DNA of 64,000 nt from Rostrohypoxylon terebratum (Eukaryota; Ascomycota; Sordariomycetes; Xylariales; Hypoxylaceae), in contig MU385947.1 of the NCBI GenBank assembly GCA_022497145.1, forward strand, positions 1 to 64,000. The letters are read 5' to 3'. Under the pieces are notes generated by a model. That model was not told the DNA's origin. It made no database searches and saw nothing but the letters and a program-made list of their open reading frames with translations. This document shows positions 46,049 through 59,295 of the stretch, piece after piece. Positions within the stretch are counted from its first letter, which is position 1. The number at the start of each line of letters is the position of its first letter. The position numbers were made by a program, and so were the translations under genes.

Positions 46049-47694
46049 TATGACAATCAAATTCTATCACCAAAGAGTCTATGCATACTAGTTATAGACC
46101 AGGTACTGGGTCGTCAGACCTATTTTACGTAACCCCATTCTCTGGGTTCAATGCACTCGGATTATCATTTTTTTAAAATTTCTTTTTCTTTCTCTCGTTT
46201 TCTTCTGGTGTACTCAGCAGCAATCGTTTGCAGGACTCGATACCCCCTTAGCATGCCTCGATTGATTTCGACACGGAGTTTTTACCAATGCATGACGATT
46301 GCGAGCCGTCTCTAATTTCAACCATATTGCCATCATTGGGAAAATGGATTGTTCGTAAAGAGATACACATCTTAATGATAGGTTCATCACGCATAGGCGC
46401 GCGGAATGGGATCGGATCGGAAAGGATATGGACAGCCAAAAAGGATTAGGAGCGTGCATTTGCAAATACGGATGGCTTTCGGAGTACGTAAACCAGGATT
46501 TTCGGCATATTAAATTCCTTCTCGTCGCAATATTCATATACCACCACCATAACACATCAAAACCACGGCACCTAGGTCGGTCACCTCTAGATCAGCAATT
46601 GCTTAGAGTTTCTAATAAATAGCCCTGGAGGTCGGCAATAACAACTACCACCCCGATCTGTCAATATGGTCGATGGATTCGTTCTAGGTAGCCAACAGTC
46701 TACTCGTCACGGAAATACTTTGCTGGCTGCGTTGCATAGCGCAAGTGCAAGCACAGATCATTGCCGTACGAGCTGCATGATCACGACAGGAATCTATCTA
46801 CACGTCTGTTTTTTTACTAAAAGATACGCTTACCTTGACTCTATGTAATGAATGTGAATTGTTGCAGTGCTTCGTACAGAGACGTATTTCTAGAACACGA
46901 ATCGTTATTTGCGTAACGAATAGAACTGCCCTTGCTAGGACTCACAAGAGGTCTGTAGTAAACAAAGCGCATCAAGCTGTTTGTCATAAATGACCATTCT
47001 ATTGTCGTTACACATAACTTGCCTACTCCATATCGAATGACGTTAAAGAATAGATACCAATTCGCGCGTACAAACATCACACCTCTACCCTAGGTGATTA
47101 AAATCCGTCCCTCGTGTGCTACAGCCAACACCCAGTGTCTACCGCAACTACAATCACCTAAAAGTAGGAGTAGGAGTAGAGGGATATATTAGTACCCTAG
47201 TACCTAGGTATACTAGCCAACTAAGTGACATCGACACGTAGAAGCTCTTTTCTTCATCTGCGTACTAGTAGCACAGCACATTAAAACAACTAGGTACACA
47301 TATAGGTAGGTCCCAAAACCTTGAATACTAGGTAACACTCCTATATAAAATTCTGAAGCCTACCCTACTTGCCTACGTCCCTACACCAACCCTATCCCCC
47401 AGAAAAGCAAAAGCCCGCTATGACAATAGACGTATGTATGTATGTAGATAGATAGAGATAATCCGTACGCATGTGTGTATATACAACATGACAAAAAGGG
47501 GGTACAAATACTAAGTAGGAGTGAGCAGCAGTACAGAGTGATGAAAGCCAACGCGCTTCCATGAAACAAATTTTCCTTTAGAAAAAAAAAATTCTATTGA
47601 TTGATTGATTTGATTTAATTTAAAACCAGGACTCCTCAGCGCCGTCCAAGAATGCTTGCCTCCTTTTAACACCGGACGATCGAGTGGGTCTGTT
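46049..47694. other. Intergenic between convergent genes
   Basis: 1.6 kb with no supported gene. GTATGTATGTATGTAGATAGATAG tetranucleotide runs near 47433-47456, an A-run at 47582-47591, and TAGGAGTAGGAGTAG near 47164-47178. The last part is the 3' UTR side of Kex1 (minus). Confidence 0.5.
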
Positions 47695-49770
47695 TTAGCT
47701 CCTGCCTGCCGACTGGCCTTTGCTTCCCCCGGCCTTGTTCTTCGCCGTGGCCTTCTCGTCGATGCCCGACTCCTCCGATTCGTCCTCCTCTTCGTCGTTG
47801 CTTGCCAAGCCCGAGGCAGGGGTATACCGTTTTTCCTTGTTCGCGGTTCTGGGACGAGCGACATGAAGATCATCTAGCTCGCTCTCATCGAAGTCACCTG
47901 CTTCCAGGTCGCGGTTGTTGCCGATTCTTCTGCGGAAGCCCTCCAGCCCGGTGTTTCGCCCATGCTCGGAGATAACAGGCAGCCCCGAGTATCCGGCAGT
48001 CCGCCGACGACCGCGCCAGATAATGTAGCCCCAAACGGCAGCACCGACGATGACAATGGCCAGGACCATTTCGCCGGACTTCTGGTATGCGCCCCACTTG
48101 GCGTCACTGACCTCCTTGTCCTTGGCCGCTTGATCCGAATCGGTGTGATTGGTGGCGCCGCCGACGGTCGTATCGGGCAGCTTTTCGCCATCGAGGAAAC
48201 TCTTAGAAGGCGTGCCACCAATACTACTGATGTCAACGCCCATAAATCGGTCCAGCATGTCGCGTGTGCGGCGCGGGTAGTCGAAGGGCACCATGTGAGA
48301 AGAATTATAGAACAGGACGTAAGTCAAGTTGCGAGCCTCCTGCCAGAAACCCGCCGCTTCTCCCTCAAAGGTCCAATCACGGCGAGGGGCCCAGTTGCCA
48401 GGGGACAGCTCAAATCCCTTTCCACCATTCCATTGCATGTTGCTGATAAAGGCTTCCGTACCAAGATGGTTGCATATCAAATCCTCGGCGCCCGAGAAAA
48501 GAAGCACGTTTACTTCCTTCAAGATATCTGGGAGGTAATCGACAGACGGTTTCGACGTTTGCGTGCTGAACGCGTTTCCGACAGCTCCATTGCACTCGGT
48601 CCAACCGGTAACCTTGTTAAAATCGATATGTAGAGCTTTCACAACTTCCTTCTTTCGGAGATACGGTGTAACGGAGGTAAGGTCTGGAGGCCAGTTCATG
48701 CCGCAGCTTGGGTATACATCCTTCAGTCGGACATCGTACATGTTGTAACATTCCTGTTCGCCTTTGGAGTTTCTCGTTTGGGTTAGACGGAGGATATCTT
48801 GAAGCACACGTTCGCAAGCTGAGTTGTCCACCCGGTTACCTGATGTAGCTAAATCCTTACGACACACACGGTATTGGGCTTCGAGCTTTCCCGATGCATC
48901 AGAACCCTTGGCGACAATGCCCTTCTCGTAGGCGAATGCGAGATACGCTTCATACTGTTCTGGTGGAGAAATCCAACCATTCCCGATAAGCAAACCTTTG
49001 AGATTCCACGCAACTTCGGTTTGAGGCAGTTTATTTCGTGCGAGGATTGCCTTGGCGATGTAAGGGATATGTTGACCGGCAAATGATTCCCCTGCAATGT
49101 AAACCTACAGATATTAGATCGATAATCCATGATAGAAGGTGGTTATTAGTCACTCACATCGTCGCGTTCATACTCCGGGAATAGCTTGTACCACTTCTCG
49201 AGGAAGGTAACAAACTGGTTTGCCATCTCGTCTAGTTCGTGGACGTAACTATCAGTATCGACATAACTGTATCCAGTCCCGACGGGATTGTCGACAAAGA
49301 GCAGGTTTGCAAATTCGTTCCAGCTCCCATTATTGTACTCCAGCGTATTCTCATCTTTTAGACGATAAGGACCGATCTCCATCAGTGCGCCATCCTCGGA
49401 GCTACAGCCAGGCCCACCATTCAACCATATGACGGTCCGTTGTCGGTTCGCAATATGTTTGTTCTGGAAATGCCAGAAGAATAAGTTTCCATTGTGTTCC
49501 GGCGTGATCTCGATGTGTCTAGATACAGAGATAGAGATGAAGAGTTAGCAAGTGAAGTCCGAAGGTGAAGCTGAAACACAGGAAGGCGGTTATGGAGTTA
49601 TGGAATTTCGCTCACCCGGCATGCATCTTGATTGCGTCTCCCTTCGGAGCTCCCGGTAACGAGCGAACATAGTAGTCGCTGGCAGACAACTCAGCGTTGG
49701 CTACCGACATCCAGTTAGCCAGGCCAAGTGCAGCGACGACGACCCGCGCCGAGCTCCTGAGCGAAGGCAT
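47695..49770 (-). CDS. kex1: Pheromone-processing carboxypeptidase Kex1
   Basis: Three exons: 49770-49616, 49518-49158 and 49104-47695; 641 aa, phases agree. It is a serine carboxypeptidase (S10) of the late Golgi that trims C-terminal Lys/Arg from propeptides such as pheromones. A signal peptide (MPSLRSSARVVVAALGLANW...NA) leads. WLNGGPGCSSEDGALMEIGP is the oxyanion block. Catalytic residues are Ser179 (YIAGESFAG), Asp380 (SGAEDLICNHLG) and His442 (NSSHMVPFD). A transmembrane segment at about 518-535 (MVLAIVIVGAAVWGYIIW) leads to an acidic cytosolic tail (DEEEDESEESGIDE) that ends basic. The domain order matches fungal Kex1. Potential N-glycosylation sites (e.g. NLT, NSS, NHT) are visible. 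Confidence 0.96.
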
Positions 49771-51413
49771 GATAGCAACACCGGAAAGGAGGAATCTCAG
49801 AGGACCCGGTTATGTTACTGGCGCACGTTCCCTACGCATCCATCGGATAATAAATGATTGAATGAACGAATCGTTCAATCCAGGTGGATGCTGAAAAAAG
49901 AGTTGTCAATGGGAAAGTTTCGAAAATCGAAGATCGAAGATAGAATTGTCGAAGAACGACGTAAGCTAATTGGAGCTAATTGGAGGGTTAAGGAAGCGAC
50001 GAAGGTGGCCTTTGTTAGTAACTTAGTGTAGTGAAGCAGGTACCAATTGAAATCCCAATCCAAGACAGGCTAAAATGGGTCATTGCGGCAATGGCAGTTG
50101 CGGCTGGGTTTTTTTTTTGGTTTCTTTGGTTCTTGCATGGAATGCAGGTGAGCTTACGTTATTCTGGGGCCATCTGTAACCAATTAGGTTTATGATAAGG
50201 TTATACGCAAAAATAGCTGACGACGTTAACATTTACCTCCATTTACCTCCATTTACCTTATTTTATCTTATACATAATTGCGAATCATCTCGCTAGAAGA
50301 ATACATGACATCTTATTATCACGTTTAAGCACACGATCTTCTTGTTCTTCAAATTCTTTTTTAAAAATCGGGCAAATTCAAGGTAAGGTTTGTTTAAGCC
50401 AACCACACGAGGGCCGATTTATGTATGCATTCGTCAATCGTTTCAGTTTCATCTTTGCTTTAATATATTAAAATCGTTACAATTGTTATACAAAAGGCTC
50501 TCGGACCACTTCGGATTTCAAGCTGAAAGATTGCAACAACAAGACGCCATTAACTTGAGAACGTGAGCAAACCTGGATACAACCCCTAGGGCCTAGGAAT
50601 TTACCTATACCTAGTTCCAAGGAAACAAGGTTCGACCTCGGACATCACGTATTCGAGCAATCGTCATGGATAACCTTAAGAATCACCATATAGACCAATC
50701 GTCAGAGGTCATCCAAGCAGAGCCGGATAGCAGGATTTTCGATAATAGTCGCAAGCCAAACCTATTTGATTTCCTTCAACGCCTTGTCCTTCTTCTACGG
50801 ATATGAGGCCAGGGTATATTCTTATGTATGCCGCACAATACCAATGCCCCCCCATCAGATGCAAGACACCAACGGATGATTTGAACCCGGATCATTCACC
50901 ACCCTCAATGCCCATCCTAACCAGCAGGAACTTCCATGGAGTCTGCGTAGGACTCGTTATATTATGAAGATACCCTTCCACCGGAGCCGCCTTTTTTCCT
51001 TTGCCTGAAGGATGGATAATACTAAGGAAAGTAATGGCATCCTATCATCATAGATGCCTCTGCCATCTGGCGAAAAAGGCCAATATATCGGTGAGCCGAG
51101 TAGATGTTACCCAGTACGCCCGACGAGCGAGGCTCTCTCGTGACCCTCAATACCACACCTCGGAGTTATATGCATATTCGTTTCCTGTCTTTGAGGCATA
51201 TACTATCACAAAGTCAGGGACAACGGAGCAAGTTATACGCTAGGACGATAATAATACTTGGGAGGGACCAACGAGATGAATCATTAGCCCGCTAACCCAG
51301 ACGGATCAACCAGCCTCTAACCTCTTCAGCATCTCTCCGCCGTGCAGGGATCTCGATTGCTCGCTGAGGGGTAGAGGTCAGGTACCGTTGCGCGTTTGCC
51401 CGTCAGCCCGTCA
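49771..51413. other. Intergenic, nothing clear
   Basis: Kex1 promoter side (minus), then AT-rich DNA. A CATTTACCTC repeat lies near 50229-50258. A B-box-like GGTTCAAATC on the minus strand near 50880 does not fold as a tRNA (see rejected). No gene. Confidence 0.45.
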
Positions 51414-52178
51414 TCATTGCCAGGGGGCGCGGGCGATGTAGTTCACCATTCCGTTCAGCGCATTATCGCCCTCTTCGACGGTTATGAGCATTGCGTCTTG
51501 CAGCGTCGTCAAAACGTCGCCAACCCAACTCTGACACGTCCAATCCGGCTCGGTATTATTCACGTGGGAGCCGAAAATGGCGTCGCGTAGTCCCATGTCA
51601 AGTGCCGAACTGGTTTCAACTGTCGCGACCGCCAGACGTCGGTAGAAGTGAGGCCTTGTTCGAGGGTGAGGTTGGTTCCATACTTCCTCTACGGTAAAGT
51701 TTGGGTGATGGCCTGTGATTCGGATGGTGAGGTTCTCGCTCTCGTTCTCGTCGAAGACGATATATAACTCGGTGACTCGGGCGCTCTGGATATCGTGAGG
51801 GTAACCGCAGAAGATCAGAATCCAGAGGGTCTGGGAGTGGTCGCCGTTGTCCGGTTTGCCCTGATCATCGCTGTTCGGCTGGGGTTGCTGGTTCTTGTCT
51901 TTGCCGTTGTTTCCTCCCCCGTGTCCGGCTGTACTTGAAACGACGCCCATTGGAGCCTCGAGCATGAAGGAGTACTGGTGTACTGGAACCAGCCGGGTGA
52001 GCCCTGAGGTCCGGAGGTTCTCTTCGAAACTTACAACGACCAACGAGTCTATGTCTTTGTCTCTTAAGGGGTCAGACCATGTTCTAGGTCGAACATGACA
52101 ATGGGCGACCAACCTTTGTCGCGGTTAGGTATGATTATCGCCACGCGAACGGGGGTGGCGGGCTTTGTCTGGTCGTTA
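51414..52178 (-). pseudogene. Small uncharacterised gene, 5' end apparently frame-broken
   Basis: An open minus frame runs 52112-51414 with good codon use: LWILIFCGYPHDIQ, ARVTELYIVFDENE, PDWTCQSWVGDVLTTLQDA. It starts only with TTG; the first in-frame ATG is 51965 (MLEAPMGVVSS), giving 183 aa. Just upstream a neighbouring frame reads well over the same place: KPATPVRVAIIIPNRDKGW then SPIVMFDLEHGLTP before a stop. A one-base change near 52075 would link it to LRDKDIDSLVVV. No convincing intron explains this. The CQSWVGDVL-type end resembles uncharacterised fungal proteins, but I cannot name a family. Either a sequencing error, a missed intron or a pseudogene. Confidence 0.45.
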
Positions 52179-55100
52179 TCGATGGGAGGCTTTCAGGGAG
52201 AACGAAAAACTACCTAGCAGTCCACCCCCCAAAAAGGATATGTGGGTGATGGCCTTACGGGAAACGCCCACTCTTGCACTGCCTTGGGTACTGTACGATA
52301 CGGTACAGTACGGTACGGTAGAAGACAAGCAACCCAAGGAGCCAGGAGCCAGGAGCCAGCAGCCAGCAGCCAGTAGGCCATCTTACATACAGAACCCCGA
52401 GCTCGCAACTAACCCCGGTAGCAGATTGTACTAGATGTAGTAGATGACAATCACACCGCAAAGTATTCTCCGATGTACAGAAAATCACCTAATTACCTAT
52501 ACAGATCAAAGCGGTATACGCACAGGATCACTGCCAGTTCTTACCATTTAGCATGCTTTACTAGAAGTTTAGACCCCTCCTCAGGCTTGGTACAAGTACC
52601 TCGAGCCCTCGAGCCCACAAATTAGTACACTTGCAGACACCGAAGTTTGCCTTGTACAGAAGTCTACAAGTCTACAAGTTTACCAGTCCACCGATACGAT
52701 ACAACTATGGATGGATACATCCACATATAGTAGACACGCCAAAGGAACGGTGGAGCCTATTACCCAGACATACAGCAGGTAATTTGTAACCTCCTTGTCT
52801 CTTCTAGACAAGTTGCAGCCATCGACTTACAATGGCTTGCATGGATTATGCAGCCATTCTCCACAGAGCGTTCTAGATCCATGGGCGTTTCGGGTGAATA
52901 AGGTGACAAGCGGGAAAGGATTGTAAGACAGCGAGCATATAGGTACTAGGTATACGCTATGTATACCTACGATTTTGCGCTTCTTCCGACAAGTAGCAGA
53001 GTGGCAGAGTGAGCAGAGTGGGCGCTGTTCTAGTACCTAAAAGATCGACCTAAAAATCACCTAACGATCAACCAATTCTCCTCTCTATAATCGGCAATCT
53101 AGAGGATATAATCACCCCCATTTTGGCTTGCTTAATTTCATCCGAAACGTCTAACTTTTAGCAAGTGATGAGACCACCCAATATTCGACGCGAGAAGGAA
53201 GATGCCGCAGAGGCGTACGCGCACATCTTGTCTACTATAGTCGATAGTACCTAGGGGATGCACTTTTTTTTCGCAATCCAACTCTGGACCTAGCAGGAAA
53301 GTTGGCTGTAAGCTGTCGATCGCTCATACGATTTGATCTCACATTCCTGCAACCGGCCGATTAAGTACCATGAATCCGACTACCATATTGGTATTTCGGC
53401 TTTTCAAACGGTTTTTCGAAATCATACAAGCAATCCTTCGAGGCAAGTCAATATTTTGAAATTTATTTTTGAATTTTTTTCCTTCATTCATATTTCTTGT
53501 GTCCGCGACCCAGACCGATGAGCTGAATGTTGGTTAGTACCAAGAAGAGTTAAATAACGCCGAGTACGACCGTCGGATTCTCAAATGATCTATTGGGCAA
53601 GTCGGATCAAATCATAAGGGTCACCCCCTTTTATTAACTAACGATGGGAAGATAAATCAACGTGTTTCCCATCATAGCAAGTCATTTGAAGCACGACTAG
53701 GAAATTCACTCTTCCCACCTTCACACCTTCAGTTGAAATGAATTCTGGATGAGGGATACCGCCGTTCTGCGGGTTCCTCTTGCGTCCCTGTGATATATTG
53801 CTATGTATATGCATAGCACCAAATGTGTGCGTTTCATTGAGACCGAAATTCCCCAACCATCGGCGATCTCTCTGCTTCTATACCTGGCCCGATCGAAGAT
53901 GCTCGGCTGCAGCAACTGATGCAATGCTTGTACCTGCTGGGGTAAAAGAATCGGCGAATCTCGTGACGGTACGCCCACCTTTGCTCGTGCCGGCTCACCT
54001 TAAGAGCCTCTTAAGCAGCACGCTCGGATTGGGCACCCAGGCACATGATGCCCAGGTTGGTGTTAGAGAAATACCTCGCGTTATCATGGTCCGGCCATGT
54101 GCGGGTTACCAACTTGGTAAGTACTTCCCGCCAAAAATGGATGAATACGACACGCCTTCAGCACAATTACTGTGTCCGAAGTCCATCTGATTGTTGGGAT
54201 TTCTCACGCGACTACTAAGCAAATTTCCCGTCCATTGCCTGGTATGACTAGGAACCTTAAATTCGCGAAATTCACGAGTACCACGCCAACCGGCGATGAG
54301 GGTATGCGCCGCGTACCGTAAAGCCGGCGGTCGATGGGTTCCTAATATCGGCACGGTGCGGACCTTCCCGGAACCACACCCCCTGGTGAGTCATGCCGAA
54401 GACTATCGTAGGGTTTGCGGGTATTGAGATTTGCGTCGGGTACATTGGTAGAACGAGAAATCCGATTTTGGCCTGGCTGCATGATTTTTCTTAACTTACC
54501 TGCTAACGTCGCTCAAAAGCCATCCAGGTTATTAGGTGGCGTTCATATGTCCCGTATTGTACATGCGTAAAGCTGAAGGCCTTGCAACTTGCGAGGCATT
54601 CGCTTGGTATTTAATTTATCACATCTCAGAACGCACTGACAGTTAATATCTGCACTACAGCGCTCCCTACTATACTCGATGCTCGGGAGAAGCTGGAGAT
54701 AGTCGAGTCAGACATTGACAGTGACCAACACCGAGCGTCGAGTGTTTAGCTTAGTTGATAAGAAATTTCATTCTCAAGTCGCAATCATCCCGGACTATCT
54801 ACCTACCTATACATACATAAGCACTTCATCCTCGTCTCAGAGCATCGTGTTGATTGATCAATCAGCAACCTTCTCAAGCTCATCATACGACCCAACATTT
54901 GAACCTGCCTTGTCCTTGTATCAGGTGCTCTTGTGATGGCTCATCTACTTCAATCACGGTTCAAATCTCGCAGTCTTCTTTTCTAGTAAGCCAATATTCT
55001 CATACGTTAAGATGAGGCCATATCCATGATAGTAATTATAGTAGACACGTGGCCTTGCATTGAAGCGACAGAAACGAATTGCCAGCAGATTTGTTGTACA

Positions 55101-57682
55101 ACACTGGAAGGCTAGGGACGTTTCAAAGAACTCCCTCTGCACTGGTTCTTGTGCTGGTGACTGGTCATATTCCAGCCACCCGTATTATAGGCGCTGGCGC
55201 CCGCAAAATACCAGCTACCGAGCCCGATTCAGGAAGTACTATTGAATTATACCGACTTACCTTCAGGGATCCAATTAACTCCGGCAGCTCAGAGTATCAT
55301 CATGAAGAGCTTCGCACCTCACCTCTTCACCCACTCACCCAGAAGATTTGGTCAAGATGCCATCCATGGATCCTACCTACCAGAGGGAACATTAGGAGCA
55401 CGTGAACGTCACATAACTCCCCCCTGGAAGCCGTGAAAACACATTGACATACCTGCCAAACGAGCATATCAACGTATCAGACAGGCAATTTTTTGATGCT
55501 AAGGAACGCTACCAACGCTCCCAACGCTGCCACCGCCCTAAAGAGATTCTTTGATGTATCTGCACGCCTCCACCTCCACCTATGGTCCTATGCACCTACA
55601 ATACCTACAATACCTACCTAGCTATGCACCCGTGCAGACCACTAGGCTGAATTGGGATTGAGGCTATTCGACGCCGGGCGCCCACGCCTCGCGTGGTGAT
55701 TTGACGATCTAGACCCTCCGTGTCATCGGGTGTGTTGCATGTTAATTCATGCTCTCTCCTCCCAGGGCCTACGCGGCCGGGGCATGGGGAAAAAAGCGGT
55801 TTAGCTTAGCTGCGTTAGGTAGGTAGACAGGCAGGTAGGTAAGAGGAAGAAGAAAAATTCGCTGCCGCCGGCAGAAGAAATCCTCCCACATGCAGGTCAT
55901 GTTACACAGGCACTCATACGAATGTGTACCTGTGCAGTGTGCATAACTAAACATGTATAAAGACGCCTTGTTACATTGGTGTGCTTGGGCTCCTGATGTG
56001 CCGTCTCCCAAGCCGGTGTCCCGGGTTGGAGTTGAACTTGCATATACCTACCTATACAACCTATACATACTAGATAATCGTAGTCTAGGTTGAACCGTAA
56101 GCTTATACGGCCGTAGAGGGCAAAAGGTCCTAGAATATTCTTACTACCTAGAACCCTGAGCCAAGCTTCAGGCGTATTTTAAGTTCTAGTGCATGGCTAG
56201 GTCGGTAGGTACAACACATGCTGCTAGGTAACGGATGGGAATGAGGCTTTTAGAAGGCCTCAGCCAAGAGCTTCTTTCGGTGTGACTCTTACCAAGATTC
56301 CTCTAAGGCAATTAGGCCTCGAGAGCAAGTACATTGCCGCGGTTTCCCTTCTCCTTTCCCTTCTGGTGAGGCACTTGCGACACGCCAATGAGGCCACGAA
56401 TAACAGTCCCGAAGAATACCAGATGGATACCGCCTAAGCAGATACACGCTTGCCTGCCCAAAGAAAAAGCACCTAATAGGAACGTAATAACTTAAGGATT
56501 AGGCCGGCACCTCCGATACCTGTCACTGTCATGAACCCCCCTTACTTTTCTCGCATCTACCCATACCGACATTCCAGCATATACATACGTATTCACCTGG
56601 GCATAGCTGCCGTCGAACAAGTTACCTAATCCACAGCTCAGGGCCCGCCCAGTCCTGCCTTACGTTACTAGCTACACCTAATGCGAAGCCTAACTCGAGC
56701 TGAGTTACCGGCCGCTCGAAGCGCGTGTTTCGGATACGTTAGCACCTTAGCCATGGCGTCTGCCACCCCCACCCTACCCCTATTCTACCCGTCTCTCTCG
56801 CCCTCAAAAAAAAGTGCGAAAACGAGGCGAGCCGGGTAAAGAAAAAAAGGCTACGAGATACTTAGGTAGATAGGTAGGCAGGCAGGTAAGAAAAGCATTA
56901 GACGTCTGAGCGTTAGGCTTTCAGGCGGTGGCGAACCGTCAACCATCTACCGGATGGGGATGGCGCGGTTGCTCTTATATCCATTATACATCCATCCAAG
57001 CGTAGGCACAAGTACCTACATCTCGACGAAAATATCGCACCGTCGAATACATACATCCAATGCATCTCAGATATATATGTAACACAACGTCCCGTCTGAT
57101 ATCATATTACGTACCTACCCAAACTAATACCGCCTCCTCGACGTCTGCTATGTATGCGTAGGTAGGGTAGGTAGGGTATAGGACGCCAGCTAAGGGGCGA
57201 GGCGCGCGGCACGTGAAGACGGCTACATGCGAGTGCAGTTCCTCGCTCGAAACCGCCTCGGCTCCTCCTCCGTCGGCCGGCGAGCCCGACCATCGGATCC
57301 TGACCTTCTCTCACGACAACATTGGATGAACGCAAGTGGGGCTTCTCGTAGTTTTCTCTAGTTTGCCTGTCGGAAGCCTTTAGCGGCAGGCTATCTATAA
57401 GATAGCTAGTAGTCCACCGTCGACTAGACTAGCATCTCGTTAGCCTTGTCGTATTTCGTGAGCCACGTACGACGCAGGGATGAGCTCAATATGTAGTAGG
57501 CGATCTATAGTTATTTATATATCATTAATGGTCTTGGCGATCTATCTAGAGTCCCTTTTTTTTATAAACGCGAACGCCCGATGTTCCGGCATAACGATTT
57601 TTTAAGCCAGCTACTATCAATGCTCCAGCCATGATCCGGTCCAAACTCCCGAGTCTTTTAAACTGCTTCATTTGATGTAACG
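52179..57682. other. 5.5-kb gene-poor stretch
   Basis: No gene can be supported. At its start is a GTAC-rich run (about 52288-52320) and an (AGGAGCC/CAGCAGC) run (52339-52376). TAGG/CCTA tetranucleotide tracts occur near 55813-55840, 56860-56890 and 57150-57180. The frames at 53780-54190 and 55079-55405 have no recognisable domain and weak codon use. No transposon ends were seen. Confidence 0.45.
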
Positions 57683-58684
57683 TTAACGTAGAAAGTCGTC
57701 GATTGGGATTGATTGTGCCGGTGGCCATGCCGGGATATTGGCTTGGAAGTACGAGTGGGTGACCGATACGGCCAGGAAGATATCCACGAATTCTGTAGAC
57801 AGCTGAGGGAAGCGTTCTCTGATGTGACTTAGTGTCGGGCAATGGCAGACAGGGCAATTGTGTCCATCCATCAAAGCGACGAAGATATTCAATATACCAT
57901 GCGAAGTCGCGTACCCCGAGTCCGCCAAATCGAAATTGTTGAAGTTGAAGTGGTTGGCGCCGCCTGCTAATTTATGAAGCATCCAAATGTAACTCTTCAA
58001 GATGAACAGCGGATCCGAGTAGGGATACGATTCGACGTAGGGAGGGGGAATCCCTGCGTCGTAGAATCTCATGTATTCTTCAAAATCCGTGGACGGTCGC
58101 TGGTTGAAGTGTCGTAAGATTCTGGGAACGTGGCCGATGGTGATCTTCTCTCCGAATAGCCATTCCTCGACTGATGATGCACGTATCACGCCGTCGAGGG
58201 GATGGATAGGCAGGAGATCCGCTTCGATCATGAAGTAAATATGATGGGATGCTATGTCGTACATTATCTTTGATCCTTGTACCGCGCTGAAGCGGTCGTT
58301 GGACACGTTGACTGAATCTGCCAGTTGTCTAATTATGTCAAGGCGGCGGTGTAAACGTCTTTCGAGCTCGTCCAATAGCTCCTTCTGGGCTTTCAAGCCA
58401 CCGATCTCAATGATATCATTCATTCCAGCATACTTGAAACGTTGACGACGCTCACTAATCCTTCTCGACGTTAGATTGGTGGGATACCGTATAAGACGTC
58501 GAAGAGCTACGTTCCTGCTGAAACGATAAACACGTAGGGCTACAGGGGTCTCTTTAGGTCGAGGAGGCGGCGTCAGGATGGGAAGCCTGTTATGCAAGTG
58601 ACCCGGTTCAGGAGGCTTCGGAATTTCGACTAGAGGCCAGTAGGAGGCGGGCGGGTGTTTGATAGGAACCGATAGTCGGACCAT
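57683..58684 (-). CDS. Uncharacterised fungal protein, 333 aa
   Basis: A single exon from a proper ATG at 58684. No family recognised. The start is proline-rich (IPKPPEPGHLHNRLPILTPPPRP), then Arg-rich (RVYRFSRNVALRRLIRYP), then an amphipathic helical part (LDELERRLHRRLDIIRQLADSV). The C-terminal half is more ordered and aromatic, with repeated Tyr/Phe. A CPVCHCPTLSH segment near residue 275 could bind metal but is not a known zinc-finger pattern. No signal peptide or membrane segment. Codon use and the long open frame support a gene. It lies upstream of the minus-strand lipase's 3' side, 611 nt away, with no link apparent. Confidence 0.7.
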   Translation of the reverse strand: MVRLSVPIKHPPASYWPLVEIPKPPEPGHLHNRLPILTPPPRPKETPVALRVYRFSRNVALRRLIRYPTNLTSRRISERRQRFKYAGMNDIIEIGGLKAQKELLDELERRLHRRLDIIRQLADSVNVSNDRFSAVQGSKIMYDIASHHIYFMIEADLLPIHPLDGVIRASSVEEWLFGEKITIGHVPRILRHFNQRPSTDFEEYMRFYDAGIPPPYVESYPYSDPLFILKSYIWMLHKLAGGANHFNFNNFDLADSGYATSHGILNIFVALMDGHNCPVCHCPTLSHIRERFPQLSTEFVDIFLAVSVTHSYFQANIPAWPPAQSIPIDDFLR

Positions 58685-59295
58685 TGTGGTACTTGGTAGA
58701 GTGAATTCCTAAATCAACATCTGTATCTCAATAGGCAATAGACAGAAACGAGTAAGTTGGACTGATGCTTCATGAGGTGGTCGGTCGTTTATCGCGAGAT
58801 GGGCATTGCATGTGACGACTCTCTGCCGCCTGCACTCCCGACTGACTGGTGGAACCATGGTTATTGTATTTGTTAAGTAGACGATTTTCTAGTAAATTCA
58901 ATGATTAGACCTATCCGTTGTCTGAATGTCATATGGATAACGTCAATGTCATATTAATGTGGGAGGCCGAAAGGTGGTTCAATCCAAGTGATGATTAATA
59001 TGTGAGAACTCACGAGTTGGTATTACAACGTGTGAGTCGCAGCAGCCGTAGCTATATTGATAAATTAGCGTGAGATTAAAAACACATCATGCTTAAGGTT
59101 ATTGTTTCGTACCTTCTCTACAACAGAGAGTATGTAAGGAAGTGTATAGGTAGGTGCGTGTCTTTCGAGTAAGATCATAGGTCTTCCTTCGCAAGCATAT
59201 CAACAATATCGAGATAGAATGCGATAGCATTGAATCTACCCATCAACTCATTTATTAGTATGTATATGAACAAGATATTGGAAGATGGAAATCAC
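58685..59295. other. Intergenic, nothing clear
   Basis: AT-rich spacer between two minus-strand genes. A TGTCATATGGATAACGTCAATGTCATAT short direct repeat is at about 58927-58954. No gene. Confidence 0.4.

Noticed and set aside
50870..50935. tRNA-like B box (GGTTCAAATC, minus strand)
   Set aside because: The T-arm stem does not pair (CCGGG against CATCC), the D-arm does not fit the A box, and no acceptor stem was found.
55079..55405. 108-codon open frame in the gene-poor stretch
   Set aside because: It opens on a non-ATG codon and has no domain, no splice support and weak codon bias.
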